The notes: generated by a model not told the origin, from the sequence alone. Shown: positions 45,420 through 54,811, counted from the first letter of the stretch. The stretch is 64,000 bases of DNA from Pseudoduganella armeniaca (GCF_003028855.1 NZ_CP028324.1:3844001-3908000); one strand, 5' to 3'. Translations and numbers: made by a program.

Positions 45420-46889
45420 ATGAAATACAAGGCACTCCTACTCGCTACCCTCGGCGCGGCCGTGCTGGCCGCCTGCGGCAGCGACGGCGACTCCACCCCC
45501 ACCACCGCTCCCGTCACGCCCACCACCCCGCCGGTGGCCGCGGCCCCGAAGAACGTCATCTTCTTCCTGGGCGACGGCATGGGCCTGACGACGATGACGG
45601 CGGCGCGCATCTACGCCGTCGGCGAGGATGGCGAACTGACCATGGACACGCTGCCGGAAACGGCCTTCGTCAAGACCTTTTCGAACGACGCGCAAGTGAC
45701 CGACAGCGCGCCGTCGATGGCCGCCTACATGACGGGCGTGAAGATGAACAACGAGGTCATCTCGATGTCGCAGGAAACGAAGGCGATCGATCCGGTCGCC
45801 GACAGCGCCGGCAACAAGCTGGGCAATGCCTGCGGCACGGCCAACGGCAAGCCGGCCACCACCTTGCTGGAACTGGCCAAGGCGCAGGGCCTGGCCGCCG
45901 GCGTCGTCACCACGGCGCGCGTCACGCACGCCACGCCGGCCGCGACGTACGCCCATATCTGCCACCGCGACCTGGAAAACGACATCGCCGCGGCCGTCGT
46001 GCCGGGCGGCGCCGGCTTCAACGCGGCGCTGGGCAGCACCGGCCTGGACGTGCTGCTGGGCGGCGGCAGCCAGTTCTTCAAGCCGGTCAAGGACGGCGGC
46101 AAGCGCGCCGACGGCCGCGACCTGGTCGCCGAGATGAAGGCCAAGAACTACGCCTACGCCAGCAATGCCAGCGAGTTCGCCGCCATCGACGCGAGCAAGA
46201 CCGATAGATTGGTGGGCCTGTTCACGTCCAGCCACATGAGCTATGACCTGGACCGCGACCCCGCCAAGGAACCGAGCCTGGCCGACATGACGACCAAGGC
46301 GATGGACGTGCTGGCCAGGAACGGCAAGGGCTACTTCCTGATGGTCGAGGGCGGCCGCATCGACCACGCGCTGCACGAGACGACGGCGAAGAAGGCGCTG
46401 CAGGACACGGTCGCCTTCGACAACGCCATCAAGGCCGCCATCGCCAAGGCCAAGCTGGCCGACCCGGACCTGAAGAACACGCTGATCGTCGTCACGGCCG
46501 ACCACGATCACACCTTGGTGCTGAACGGCTATGCCAAGCGTACCGGCAAGACCGCGGCCGGCAATGCCGGCGTGCTGGGCGTGGTGAAGAACTACGTCAC
46601 CGGCGCCACCGACAAGGACCTGGACGGCGCGCCCTATTCCATCATCGGCTTCGGCAACGGCGAGAACCGCGTGCAGGCCAGCCGCGCCAGCCAGGCCTCG
46701 CTGGACGACAGCGTCACCGGCGCCAACACCTATCACCAGGAAGCCGTGGTGCGCATGGGCGTGGGCGGCGAGACCCACGGTGGCACCGACGTGTTCCTGG
46801 GCGCGATCGGCAAAGGCGCCGGCACGTTCACCGGCACCATCGACAACACCAAGGTGTTCGACCTCGTCAAGACGGCGGCCGGACTGTAA
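45420..46889 (+). CDS. Alkaline phosphatase, lipoprotein
   Basis: 489-aa alkaline phosphatase (PhoA superfamily), releasing phosphate from monoesters outside the cytoplasm. The signal ends in the lipobox LAAC, so the protein is likely a lipoprotein, followed by a Thr/Pro linker. Motifs: NVIFFLGDGMG (metal Asp), TDSAPSMAAYMTG with the nucleophile Ser near residue 96, MVEGGRIDHALHE, VTADHDHT and GGETHGGTDV, giving a full metal-ligand set. Close paralogue of the next gene, 29 bases downstream, and probably co-transcribed. A Pho-box-like repeat precedes it. Confidence 0.94.
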   Translation: MKYKALLLATLGAAVLAACGSDGDSTPTTAPVTPTTPPVAAAPKNVIFFLGDGMGLTTMTAARIYAVGEDGELTMDTLPETAFVKTFSNDAQVTDSAPSMAAYMTGVKMNNEVISMSQETKAIDPVADSAGNKLGNACGTANGKPATTLLELAKAQGLAAGVVTTARVTHATPAATYAHICHRDLENDIAAAVVPGGAGFNAALGSTGLDVLLGGGSQFFKPVKDGGKRADGRDLVAEMKAKNYAYASNASEFAAIDASKTDRLVGLFTSSHMSYDLDRDPAKEPSLADMTTKAMDVLARNGKGYFLMVEGGRIDHALHETTAKKALQDTVAFDNAIKAAIAKAKLADPDLKNTLIVVTADHDHTLVLNGYAKRTGKTAAGNAGVLGVVKNYVTGATDKDLDGAPYSIIGFGNGENRVQASRASQASLDDSVTGANTYHQEAVVRMGVGGETHGGTDVFLGAIGKGAGTFTGTIDNTKVFDLVKTAAGL

Positions 46890-46918
46890 GCGGCCCTCAC
46901 CCACACGGATATCAAGTC

Positions 46919-48316
46919 ATGAAACGCACCCTGTTAGCCGCCGCGCTGGCGCTCTCCTTTACCGCCGCCGCGCATGCCGCCGGCGAAGCCAAGAACATCA
47001 TCTTCTTCCTGGGCGACGGCATGGGCCCGTCGACCATCACGGCCGCCCGCATCTTCAAGGTCGGCGAAGACGGCAGCCTGACGATGGACACCCTGCCCCG
47101 CACCGCCCGCATCAAGACCTATTCGCAGGACGCCCAGACCACCGACAGCGCGCCCTCGATGGCCGCCTACATGACGGGCGTGAAGATGAAGAACGAAGTC
47201 ATCTCGATGTCGTCCGACACCAATGCCACCAACCCGGGCAAGGACGCCAACGGCAACCTGACCGTCAACAACTGCGCCGCCAACAACGGCACGGCCGTAC
47301 CGACGATCCTGGAACTGGCCAAGGCCAAGGGCAAGGCCGTCGGCGCCATCACGACGACCGAGCTGACCCACGCCACCCCGGCCGCCACCTACTCGCACAT
47401 CTGCAACCGCAACGCCCAATACGCGATCGCGGCGCAGCTGGTGCCAGGCGGCGCCGGCTACAACACGGCGCTGGGCGACGGCGTGGACGTGCTGATGGGC
47501 GGCGGGCGCAACCACTTCACGCCGTATGCGGCCGGCAGCAACGCCGGCGGTCGCGCGGACGGGCGCAACCTGCTGACGGAACTGGCGGCCAAGGGCTACA
47601 CGGTGGCCGCCAGCAAGGCGGAGATGAATGTGGCCGCCGCCGGCAAGAAGTTCATTGGCCTGTACAGCAGCAAGAGCCACCTGGAATACGAGCTCGATCG
47701 CGCCGCCACGCCGCCCGTCGGCGAAGGCGCCAACCAACCCAGCCTGGCCGAGATGACCGTCAAGGCGATGGACCTGCTGGGCCAGAACGCCAACGGCTAC
47801 TTCCTGATGGTGGAAGGCGGCCGCATCGACCACGCCCTGCACGGCACCAACGCCAAGCGCGCGCTGGTGGACACGATCGCGTTCGACGACGCCATCAAGG
47901 CCGCCCTGGCCAAGGCCAAGCTGACCGACCCGACCTTGGCGAACACGCTGATCGTGGTCACGGCCGACCACGACCACACGCTGGCGTTCAACGGCTACGG
48001 CAAGCGCGGCAACCCGATCCTGGACATCAACCGCAGCTACCGCGACAACAGCCCGAACAAGGATGCCGACGGCAATACCTACACCACCCTGGTGTTCGGT
48101 AATGGCCCGAACCGCCCGAACGTGCGCACCAGCGTGGAGAGCAGCGCCGCCCTGGCCGACAACTACCTGCAGGAGACTGGCGTGCGCCTCTCCAGCGAGA
48201 CGCACGGCGGCGGCGACGTCAAGCTGTTCGCCACCGGCGCCGGCGCCCAGGGCTTCAAGGGCACGCTGGACAACACGAAGGTGTTCGGCCTGCTGAAATC
48301 CGCGTTCGGCTTCTGA
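46919..48316 (+). CDS. Alkaline phosphatase, periplasmic/secreted
   Basis: 465 aa, tandem paralogue of the previous gene. Signal peptide MKRTLLAAALALSFTAAAHA ends in AHA/AGEA, with no lipobox, so this copy is released to the periplasm or outside. Motifs: NIIFFLGDGMG, TTDSAPSMAAYMTGVKM, LMVEGGRIDHALHG, VVTADHDHTLAFNGYGKRGN and SSETHGGGDVKLFATG. All key residues are present. The pair therefore differs mainly in localisation: one anchored, one soluble. Likely under the same phosphate control. Confidence 0.94.
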   Translation: MKRTLLAAALALSFTAAAHAAGEAKNIIFFLGDGMGPSTITAARIFKVGEDGSLTMDTLPRTARIKTYSQDAQTTDSAPSMAAYMTGVKMKNEVISMSSDTNATNPGKDANGNLTVNNCAANNGTAVPTILELAKAKGKAVGAITTTELTHATPAATYSHICNRNAQYAIAAQLVPGGAGYNTALGDGVDVLMGGGRNHFTPYAAGSNAGGRADGRNLLTELAAKGYTVAASKAEMNVAAAGKKFIGLYSSKSHLEYELDRAATPPVGEGANQPSLAEMTVKAMDLLGQNANGYFLMVEGGRIDHALHGTNAKRALVDTIAFDDAIKAALAKAKLTDPTLANTLIVVTADHDHTLAFNGYGKRGNPILDINRSYRDNSPNKDADGNTYTTLVFGNGPNRPNVRTSVESSAALADNYLQETGVRLSSETHGGGDVKLFATGAGAQGFKGTLDNTKVFGLLKSAFGF

Positions 48317-48328
48317 TCGCAACCACCC

Positions 48329-48354
48329 GGCCGGGGCCGCGCGCGGCCCCGGCC
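48329..48354. terminator. 26-bp perfect GC palindrome after the alkaline phosphatases
   Basis: Two 13-bp arms (left arm GGCCGGGGCCGCG) meet without a loop, 13 bases after the stop of the second alkaline phosphatase and nine before the next ATG. It would form a very stable hairpin in RNA. There is no T-run, so it may act as a partial terminator or as an mRNA stabiliser that lowers expression of the downstream gene. Confidence 0.5.
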
Positions 48355-48362
48355 CGCATGAC

Positions 48363-49054
48363 ATGAAACGACATCATTTCTCCCTCCTGGCGCTGGGCCT
48401 GGCCGGCACCGTCCACGCGGCACCGGACCTGGACCTGCGCATCGCCTATTACAGCCGTGCCGTGACGGCCGAAGGCGTCACCCGCGAAGCGCGTTTCGAA
48501 GAGACGATGCTGCGCCGCGACGGCCATGTGTGGACCGCGCGCGTGCTGCCGCCGCAAACCGCGGCCCACCATCACAAGCCGGGCGTGCGCCACGCGTCCG
48601 CCCGCGAGACCGCGGTGCACAAGCATTTCAATCCGGCCCTGCTGCCGCGCCATGTCGCGCTGGAAGGCGGCAAGCTGCGCCTGGAATACGTCGACGCCGC
48701 CGCGCGCGAGGTGATCGCCGTGCCGCCGGGCGAATTCGACAACGTGGCGTTCGACGGTTCCTGGGCCCGTGCCTACTACCTGCTCGACCCCGCGCGGCTG
48801 CGCGCATTGCCGCCCAGCGCGCGCAAATCCGACGTGCCGGGTGCACGCTGGCGCGAGCGGGAACGCGACGGCACCTATGAACGCGTGCTGTGGGACGAGC
48901 GTCGCGAGATCCCACTGGTGATCGAGAGCGGCGACACGGCCGGCACCAGCCTGCACCGCATGGTGCTGACGGTGCGGCCCGGCGTCACCCCGAGCTGCCC
49001 TGGCGCCGGCTGGCCGGCTATGCGCGACGCGAGTACGCCGACTTCCTGGACTGA
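48363..49054 (+). CDS. Exported protein of unknown function downstream of phosphatases (frameshifted end)
   Basis: About 230 aa. Signal peptide MKRHHFSLLALGLAGTVHAA, then PDLDLRIAYYSRAVTAEGVT and a His-rich loop (TAAHHHKPGVRHASARETAV HKHF, possible metal site). Later: FDNVAFDGSWARAYYLLDPA, RERERDGTYERVLWDERREI and PLVIESGDTAGTSLHRM. As given, the frame runs to 49106 with an unlikely tail. Adding one base at 48988-48992 gives VTPELPWRRLAGYARREYAD FLD and a stop at 49052-49054, which fits better. Probably co-regulated with the phosphatases. No family recognised. Confidence 0.65.
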
Positions 49055-49096
49055 CCCGGCGCGTGCAGGCGATGCCATAAAATTAAACGTTTTGGC

Positions 49097-49125
49097 TTTA
49101 CAGTAAGATGTCGGTTCGCTATCAT
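49097..49125 (+). promoter_or_regulatory. Sigma-70-like promoter for the acylation cluster
   Basis: TTTACA (49097-49102) and TATCAT (49120-49125) are separated by exactly 17 bases, in an AT-rich pocket of an otherwise GC-rich region. It lies about 185 bases before the first SGNH hydrolase, giving a long leader. Within the leader a 29-codon frame (49225-49314) overlaps the SGNH start by ATGA; whether it is translated is unknown. Confidence 0.55.
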
Positions 49126-49310
49126 CCTGGCCGGAATCCGAACCGACCGTAGCTTTTGGCGTGAGCGCGCCCGCGGTGGTCCGGGGTTTCCGTTACCAGG
49201 ACCCTTCTCGCACACCACCACTCCATGGGCGCCCGCCGTTCCCGCATCCGTCGCCTGTCCGGCGCGCCGTCACGCGCATCCGTCGTTGAGCCGTCCGACG
49301 CCGCCGGGGC

Positions 49311-50504
49311 ATGAGCGCCATCGCCCGTCTTAGCGCCTTGGTGGCGACAGCCGCGCTGCGCGTGGCCCACGGTGCCGAGTGTGGCGCCGCGGCGCCGGCC
49401 GAAGCGCCGGCCGCCTTCACGTGGCAGGCGTTGCCCGCGGCCGAGGCGGCGCCCGCGCCTGGCCCTTATCGTATCGGCGTCTGGGGCGACAGCCTGACCT
49501 CCGCCAGGAACTTTTTTGATGCGGCACTGCGCGCGTCCGGCGTCGCGCCCACCGCCGTGCTGCCATCGTTCATCCAGGCCGGCATCGGCGTGCCCGGCCT
49601 GGCCCTGCCACTCAAGGCGCCCTGCGCCAGCCCTGGCTGGCACACGGCCTACGCTTACCGCGCCAAAGGCGAGCCGCCCGCGTTCTCGCCGGGCCTCGTC
49701 AGCATGGCAGCGACCAGCCCGGGCGCGACGCTGGCGCTGGATTTTCGCTTCCCGCTGGCCGATACCCGCGTGCGCCAGCTCGACATCCTGTACGACAAGG
49801 CCACGCCGGATGGCTCGCTGCTGCTGGCGGCGACGGTCGACGGCCAGGCAGAACAACTGATACCCCTCAGCCGTGCCACGGGCGGCGTGCTGCGCATCGC
49901 GCCGGCGGCGCCGATGGCGCGCCTGCGCCTGCGGCTGGTCTCGGGTCAGGTCCGCATCCACGGCTTCCTGCCACAGTACGCGGCGGCACCCGGAATCGTG
50001 CTCGACACGCTGAGCATCCCCGGCGCCTTGCTGCGCGGCTGGCAGCAGGTCGAGCCAAGCCTGCTGCCGGGCATGCCGGCGTATGACCTGGTCGTGCTGC
50101 AGTACGGTACCAACGAAGGCGCCAGCCTCGCCTTCGATGCCGCCGGCTATGCCAGCTACCTGCGCGCCAGCTTGGCACGGGTGCGCCAGCTGCAGCCGCG
50201 CGCACGCTGCATCCTGATCGGACCGCCCGACCGCGGCGTCACAGGCACGCCGGCCGCCGACCCGATGAAGTTCTCGAGCATCCACCGCCGCATCGCCAGC
50301 ACGCAGAAGCAGGTCGGCGCGCAATTCGGCTGCGCATTCTGGGACTGGCAGGGCGAGACCGGCGGGCCCGGCACCGCCCTGCGCTGGGCGCGCGCCAGCC
50401 CACCGTTGATGCAGCCCGACCTGACGCACATGACGGCGCAGGGTTATGAAGTCAGCGGCCGCCTGTTCGCCCGCTCCCATCGAATCACCATCCCGCAGCA
50501 CTAA
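49311..50504 (+). CDS. Exported SGNH/GDSL hydrolase
   Basis: 397 aa with a hydrophobic N-terminus (MSAIARLSALVATAALRVAH) that likely directs export. The SGNH esterase domain has YRIGVWGDSLTSARNFFDAA (block I Ser about residue 61), VVLQYGTNEGASLAF (block III-like Gly/Asn) and DLTHMTAQGYEVSGRLFARS (block V Asp-x-x-His), so the catalytic set appears complete. A beta-domain is inserted in the middle. It resembles SGNH proteins that add or remove O-acetyl groups on peptidoglycan or polysaccharide. It is homologous to the gene at 53374 and is followed 15 bases later by an acyltransferase. Confidence 0.85.
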   Translation: MSAIARLSALVATAALRVAHGAECGAAAPAEAPAAFTWQALPAAEAAPAPGPYRIGVWGDSLTSARNFFDAALRASGVAPTAVLPSFIQAGIGVPGLALPLKAPCASPGWHTAYAYRAKGEPPAFSPGLVSMAATSPGATLALDFRFPLADTRVRQLDILYDKATPDGSLLLAATVDGQAEQLIPLSRATGGVLRIAPAAPMARLRLRLVSGQVRIHGFLPQYAAAPGIVLDTLSIPGALLRGWQQVEPSLLPGMPAYDLVVLQYGTNEGASLAFDAAGYASYLRASLARVRQLQPRARCILIGPPDRGVTGTPAADPMKFSSIHRRIASTQKQVGAQFGCAFWDWQGETGGPGTALRWARASPPLMQPDLTHMTAQGYEVSGRLFARSHRITIPQH

Positions 50505-50519
50505 GGCCCGACGGCATCC

Positions 50520-52601
50520 ATGTCGCACACCACTCCTCATACCGGCAGCCCCCGCTTCGCCGAACTCGACGGCCTGCGGGCACTGGCGGTCGTCTCCGTC
50601 ATCCTGTTCCACTGCGAGATCACGGGCCTGTTCAACGCCGGCTTCTTCGGCGTCGACATGTTCTTCACGATCTCCGGCTTCATCATCACGTCGATCTTCC
50701 TGAAGGAATACCGCAGCGCGGGCGAGTTCCGCTTCGCCCATTTCTACTTTCGGCGCCTGAAGCGGCTGCTGCCGCCGGTGCTGGGCCTGATCCTGCTGGC
50801 CTTCCTCGGCACGGCGCTGCTGTCGGCCGACGCGCTGCGCAAGTTCATCGCCGATACGCCGGCCGCATTCATCTATATGTCGAACTGGTGGCAGATCGCA
50901 GATCGCCAGGACTACTTCGACACCACGCCGCACGTGCTGCGCCATCTGTGGTCGCTGGCGATCGAGGAGCAGTTCTATCTCGTCTGGCCGCCCGTCGCGT
51001 ACCTGGTGGCGCGGCGCGGCGGCGCCCGCGCCGTCGGCCTGCTGGCGCTGGCCGGGGCCCTGGCCAGCACGGCCTGGATGTGGCACCTGTACGAACTCGA
51101 TATCGACGCGATCGACCAGAACCGCGTTTACCTCGGCACCGACACCCACGCGATGGGCCTGCTGGCCGGCGCCGCGCTGGCCAGCTTCTGGAACCCGTGG
51201 CAGCCGCGCGCGCGGGGCCCGCTCGCGCGCCAGGCCGGGCGCGCGCTGGCGCTGCTGGCACTGGCCCTGCTGGGCGCCATGGTCGCGACCATGGACACCT
51301 CCAACCCCTGGCTGTACCGCGGCGCCTTCCTGGCCGTGCCGCTGCTGACCTGCATGCTGGCCTATGTGACGATGGGCGACCGCGCATTCTTCGTCTCGGT
51401 GCTGCTGCGGTCGCGCGTGGCGCAGTGGTTCGGGCTGCGCTCGTACTCGCTGTACCTGGTGCACTGGCTCGTGTTCGTCTGGATGCGCCTGCTGGGCTGG
51501 ACCGATTTCGCCCGCTGGGAGGTGTTGCTGCCGGCGCTTGCCACCGTGCTGATCGTCTCCGAGGCGATGTACCAGTGCGTGGAAAAGCCGGCCATCCGCT
51601 ACGACCTGAAGCAGCCGGGCGACGCGCCCAGGAAGGTTGTCCTGGCCACATACGTTATAATTGCGCTAATTTTCTCGGCAGCAATCAGGATTGTCGAGGT
51701 CGAGGAAGCGGCGCCCGTGCTGGTGGCCAGCGCCGCGGCACCGGCCGCGCTGCCGGCGCCGCCGGCGGCAGTGGCGCCGGTGCCCGCACAGGAGGCAGCG
51801 ACGGCGCCCGCGATGGCGGAGGAGCCGGTCGCCCCGGGGCCTCGCCTGTCCGGCGGCGAGCACCTGTACGCGCTGGGCGACTCGGTGCTGCTGGGAGCCC
51901 AGGACCACCTGCGCGAGCGTATCCCCGGCATCGAAGTCGACGCGGCGGTCGGACGCCAGGCACGCCACGCATTGAAGGTCGTGCAGGGCTGGCACGACCG
52001 GCTGGACGGCGGCGCCACGGTGCTGGTGCACCTGGGGACCAACGGCTACATCAACGAGGGGCAGTTGCGCGAGCTCCTGACGGCGCTGGTGAGCTGCAAG
52101 GCGGTGCTGCTGGTGACCGTGCACGCCGACCGACGCTGGACGGCGCCGAACAATGCGCTGATCGCACGCATGGCGCAGGAATATCCCAACGTGCGCGTGG
52201 TCGACTGGAGCGAGGCATCGGCGGCGCGGCCCGACTGGTTCGTCAAGGACGGCATCCACCTGTCGCGCCGCGGCATCCTGGCCTACTCGGCGCGCATCGA
52301 GGCCGCCACCGGCGGCACGCCGCTGCCCGACCCGGAGCCCGCGAGCGCGCCCGTCAAGGCGCGCGCAATGTCGCACGACACGGCGCCCAAGGTCGCACGC
52401 GGCGACACGCGGGCGGCCGAACGGGCGGCGCAAGACAAGGGCGGCTTGGCCGGCGCCGAGCCGGCGACTGCCGCGGCGGTGGCGCCGGAGCCACCAGCGG
52501 CACACGCCCCGGCTGACGCCGCGGCCGAGGCGCCGCACAATTCAACTTCTGCCCCGGCGAGCGAACAGCACGCCGGCCGGCAGGCGATTCCGGGAGCCTG
52601 A
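50520..52601 (+). CDS. OafA/YrhL-type membrane acyltransferase with C-terminal SGNH domain
   Basis: 693 aa. Residues about 10-370 are an acyltransferase-3 domain with some ten membrane helices: FAELDGLRALAVVSVILFHC (catalytic-type His), GFFGVDMFFTISGFIITSIF, FYFRRLKRLLPP, HLWSLAIEEQFYLVWPPVAY and YSLYLVHW. After another helix and an Ala/Pro linker, a periplasmic SGNH domain starts with HLYALGDSVLLGAQ (Ser near 455) and contains VLVHLGTNGYI and WFVKDGIHLSRRGILAY. Such fusions O-acetylate lipopolysaccharide, capsule or peptidoglycan by moving acyl groups across the inner membrane. The last 80 residues are low-complexity Ala/Pro. Confidence 0.93.
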   Translation: MSHTTPHTGSPRFAELDGLRALAVVSVILFHCEITGLFNAGFFGVDMFFTISGFIITSIFLKEYRSAGEFRFAHFYFRRLKRLLPPVLGLILLAFLGTALLSADALRKFIADTPAAFIYMSNWWQIADRQDYFDTTPHVLRHLWSLAIEEQFYLVWPPVAYLVARRGGARAVGLLALAGALASTAWMWHLYELDIDAIDQNRVYLGTDTHAMGLLAGAALASFWNPWQPRARGPLARQAGRALALLALALLGAMVATMDTSNPWLYRGAFLAVPLLTCMLAYVTMGDRAFFVSVLLRSRVAQWFGLRSYSLYLVHWLVFVWMRLLGWTDFARWEVLLPALATVLIVSEAMYQCVEKPAIRYDLKQPGDAPRKVVLATYVIIALIFSAAIRIVEVEEAAPVLVASAAAPAALPAPPAAVAPVPAQEAATAPAMAEEPVAPGPRLSGGEHLYALGDSVLLGAQDHLRERIPGIEVDAAVGRQARHALKVVQGWHDRLDGGATVLVHLGTNGYINEGQLRELLTALVSCKAVLLVTVHADRRWTAPNNALIARMAQEYPNVRVVDWSEASAARPDWFVKDGIHLSRRGILAYSARIEAATGGTPLPDPEPASAPVKARAMSHDTAPKVARGDTRAAERAAQDKGGLAGAEPATAAAVAPEPPAAHAPADAAAEAPHNSTSAPASEQHAGRQAIPGA

Positions 52602-52638
52602 ACGGCGCCGGGGTCGCGCCTTGTAGAGGAGCACGACG

Positions 52639-53328
52639 ATGGCACTGCGCGGCTTACTGACGCTGGTCCGCATTCTGGGAGCGCTTGCGCTGGGATTTCT
52701 CCTGTTCGCATGGTTCCGTCTGGACGGCCCCACCCGCGGCGCCGAAGGGCATGACGAACAACTGGCCGCCGGCGGCGCGGACGGCATTCCCGCCACGGCC
52801 ACGGGCGCGGACGACGCATCGTTCGCGCCGGCGATCCGTTCGGCTATCCCTGCGCCGCTGCCCGTCACGCCCACGCAGGCAACCCTGGCGCGCTGGATCG
52901 GTACCCGCTATGGCGTGGCGCCCGAGGCCATCGCGCCGCTGGTCGCCGAGGCGGACTCGCTCAGCCGCGCCTACCGGCTGTCGCCCAACCTCGTCATCGC
53001 CGTGATGGCGATCGAATCGAACTTCCATCCTTACGTGCAGAGCCAGGCCGGTGCGCAGGGCCTGATGCAGGTGATGCCGAAGATTCATTCGCAGCGTTAC
53101 CAGAAGTTCGGCGGCGCCGCCGCCTACCTCGACCCGATCGTCAGCCTGCGCGTGGGCGCGGAGATCCTGCGCGACTGCATCAAACTCAAGGATGGTTCCG
53201 AAGCGGAAGGCCTGCGCTTCTACTTCGGCGGCGGCCCGGCCAGCGACACCTATATCGACAAGGTGCGCGCCGAACAGCACAAGCTCAATCTGGTGGCGCG
53301 CGGCGCCCACGTCCCGACGGCCGACTGA
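52639..53328 (+). CDS. Lytic transglycosylase, SLT domain
   Basis: 229 aa. One N-terminal membrane helix (LTLVRILGALALGFLLFAWF), then a linker and an SLT domain from about residue 90: LSPNLVIAVMAIESNFHPYV with catalytic Glu about 126, followed by QSQAGAQGLMQVMPKIHSQR and FYFGGGPASDTYIDKVRAEQ. It cleaves peptidoglycan glycan strands in the periplasm. Its place between an acyltransferase and an SGNH hydrolase points to a cell-wall link: O-acetylation of MurNAc blocks such enzymes. AGGAG-like ribosome-binding site is present (GTAGAGGAGC). Confidence 0.92.
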   Translation: MALRGLLTLVRILGALALGFLLFAWFRLDGPTRGAEGHDEQLAAGGADGIPATATGADDASFAPAIRSAIPAPLPVTPTQATLARWIGTRYGVAPEAIAPLVAEADSLSRAYRLSPNLVIAVMAIESNFHPYVQSQAGAQGLMQVMPKIHSQRYQKFGGAAAYLDPIVSLRVGAEILRDCIKLKDGSEAEGLRFYFGGGPASDTYIDKVRAEQHKLNLVARGAHVPTAD

Positions 53329-53373
53329 CGGCCGCCATCCCTTTTGCGCCACCGCCCCGGTGGCTGGAGACCC

Positions 53374-54756
53374 ATGCGTTTTTTGCTCTTACCCTTCCTC
53401 GTTGCCGTCGGCGCCCTGCCGGCACTCTCGTTCGCGGCGCCGCTGGCGCCGGCCGTCCTGACGCTGCAGGTGCAGGCGCGCCCGGACGTCGCCAACCTCG
53501 AATGCGAACGGCGCGCGCCGGCGCAGCCCCGCCCCGCGGCCACGCCCAACCCCGACCCGCTCGAAGTGCCGGACGAAGAGGTCGTGCGCGAGCTGGCCGA
53601 CACGACGCAGGCGGGTGCCGCCGCCACGCCGCCAGGCGCCCCCCTGCCCGCTCCCGCCGCCCGTATCGCCATCTGGGGCGACAGCCACCTGGCCGCCGCC
53701 TTCTTCAGCGACGAGCTGGCGCGCCAGCTGAAGGTGCCGGCCGATAATGTCTCGAACCTGCTGCTGCCGGCCAACATGGGCCGCGCCGGTGTACGCCTGC
53801 CGATCCGCCGCACCTGTGTGTCGCCGCAGTGGAAGTACGAACCGGCCTACCTGGGCGGAGACAAGGCGGCCGCGCCCGGCCCGGGCCTAGTCAACATGAC
53901 AACCGAGCAGGCCGGCGCCAGCATCGCCTGGGACGTGCGCAACGACAAGCGCGTGGCCAACCACGAGCGCGTGCGCATCCTGTATCAACAAACGGCGGCG
54001 CCGGCGGTGGTCGGCATCAGCGTCGACGGCGCGCCGGAAACGCAGGTCACCTTGGAACAGCAGCCCGGCCCCGCCGTGCTGGAGCTGGCGGCGGACCAGC
54101 CGATCTCGCAGGTCCGGATGCGGTTGATCGCCGGACCGATGCGGCTGCACGGACTGGACCTGCAGGCGCGCCGCGCCGGCAGCCTGGCTATGGACGTGTT
54201 CGGCTACCCCGGCGCCACCGTGGCCGGCTGGAAGCCGCCGCAACTGGACTACGTGGCATCCTGGTTCGGACAGCGCGACTACCAGCTGGTGATGCTGGAA
54301 TTCGGCACCAACGAGGGCGCCGCCAGGCCGTTCGACAGCGCCGCCTACCGGCGCACGCTGGAGGAATCCGTGCGCAACCTGCGCACCGTGTTTCCGCAGG
54401 CCGCCTGCGTGCTGATCGCGCCGGGCGATCGCGGCGTGCTGGTGCCGCAGTCGGTCAACCGCGGCAAGCGCAAGGGCAAAGGCAAGGCCAAGGCGGCGCC
54501 GAAGATCGACTTGTACCAGTATTCGCGCGTGCACGCCGAGATCGGCCGCGTGCAGCGTGAAGTGGGCGCCGCCGCCGGCTGCGCCACCTGGAGCATGATG
54601 GACGCGATGGGCGGTCCCGGTTCGGCCTACAAGTGGGCGCGCCAGTCGCCGCCGCTGATGGCGCGCGACCTGATCCACTTCACGGTAGCGGGCTACCAGC
54701 GCTTTGCGCGCGAGTTTGCGCGGGATATGAGGTGGACCGTCGAGGCCGCGAAATAG
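53374..54756 (+). CDS. Exported SGNH/GDSL hydrolase, paralogue
   Basis: 460 aa. ATG 53374 gives signal peptide MRFLLLPFLVAVGALPALSF. The SGNH domain shows ARIAIWGDSHLAAAFFSDEL (Ser about 104), QLVMLEFGTNEGAARPF and the final DLIHFTVAGYQRFAREF (Asp and His). It shares with the protein at 49311 the inserted beta-domain (GLVNMTTEQAGASIAWDVRN versus the corresponding GLVSMAATSPGATL), so the two are duplicates. A basic insert, RGKRKGKGKAKAAPK, is peculiar to this copy. It likely works with the acyltransferase on the same periplasmic or surface polymer. Confidence 0.86.
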   Translation: MRFLLLPFLVAVGALPALSFAAPLAPAVLTLQVQARPDVANLECERRAPAQPRPAATPNPDPLEVPDEEVVRELADTTQAGAAATPPGAPLPAPAARIAIWGDSHLAAAFFSDELARQLKVPADNVSNLLLPANMGRAGVRLPIRRTCVSPQWKYEPAYLGGDKAAAPGPGLVNMTTEQAGASIAWDVRNDKRVANHERVRILYQQTAAPAVVGISVDGAPETQVTLEQQPGPAVLELAADQPISQVRMRLIAGPMRLHGLDLQARRAGSLAMDVFGYPGATVAGWKPPQLDYVASWFGQRDYQLVMLEFGTNEGAARPFDSAAYRRTLEESVRNLRTVFPQAACVLIAPGDRGVLVPQSVNRGKRKGKGKAKAAPKIDLYQYSRVHAEIGRVQREVGAAAGCATWSMMDAMGGPGSAYKWARQSPPLMARDLIHFTVAGYQRFAREFARDMRWTVEAAK

Positions 54757-54798
54757 CCATGTGCGGATTTGGCGCAGCAACCCGCCAAGCAAACCACC

Positions 54799-54811
54799 GG
54801 TGACAGGCACC
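54799..54811. repeat. GGTGACAGGCACC motif, half of the 11.3-kb inverted repeat
   Basis: The 13 bases match exactly the outer end of each arm of the inverted repeat at 11299-11351. Here it is a single copy without a paired arm, again between convergent genes. Two hits in 64 kb in equivalent places suggest a dispersed element. Confidence 0.6.

Noticed and set aside
49122..51464. 780-aa minus-strand frame opposite the SGNH and acyltransferase genes
   Set aside because: Arg/Gln/His-rich antisense of clearly coding plus-strand genes.
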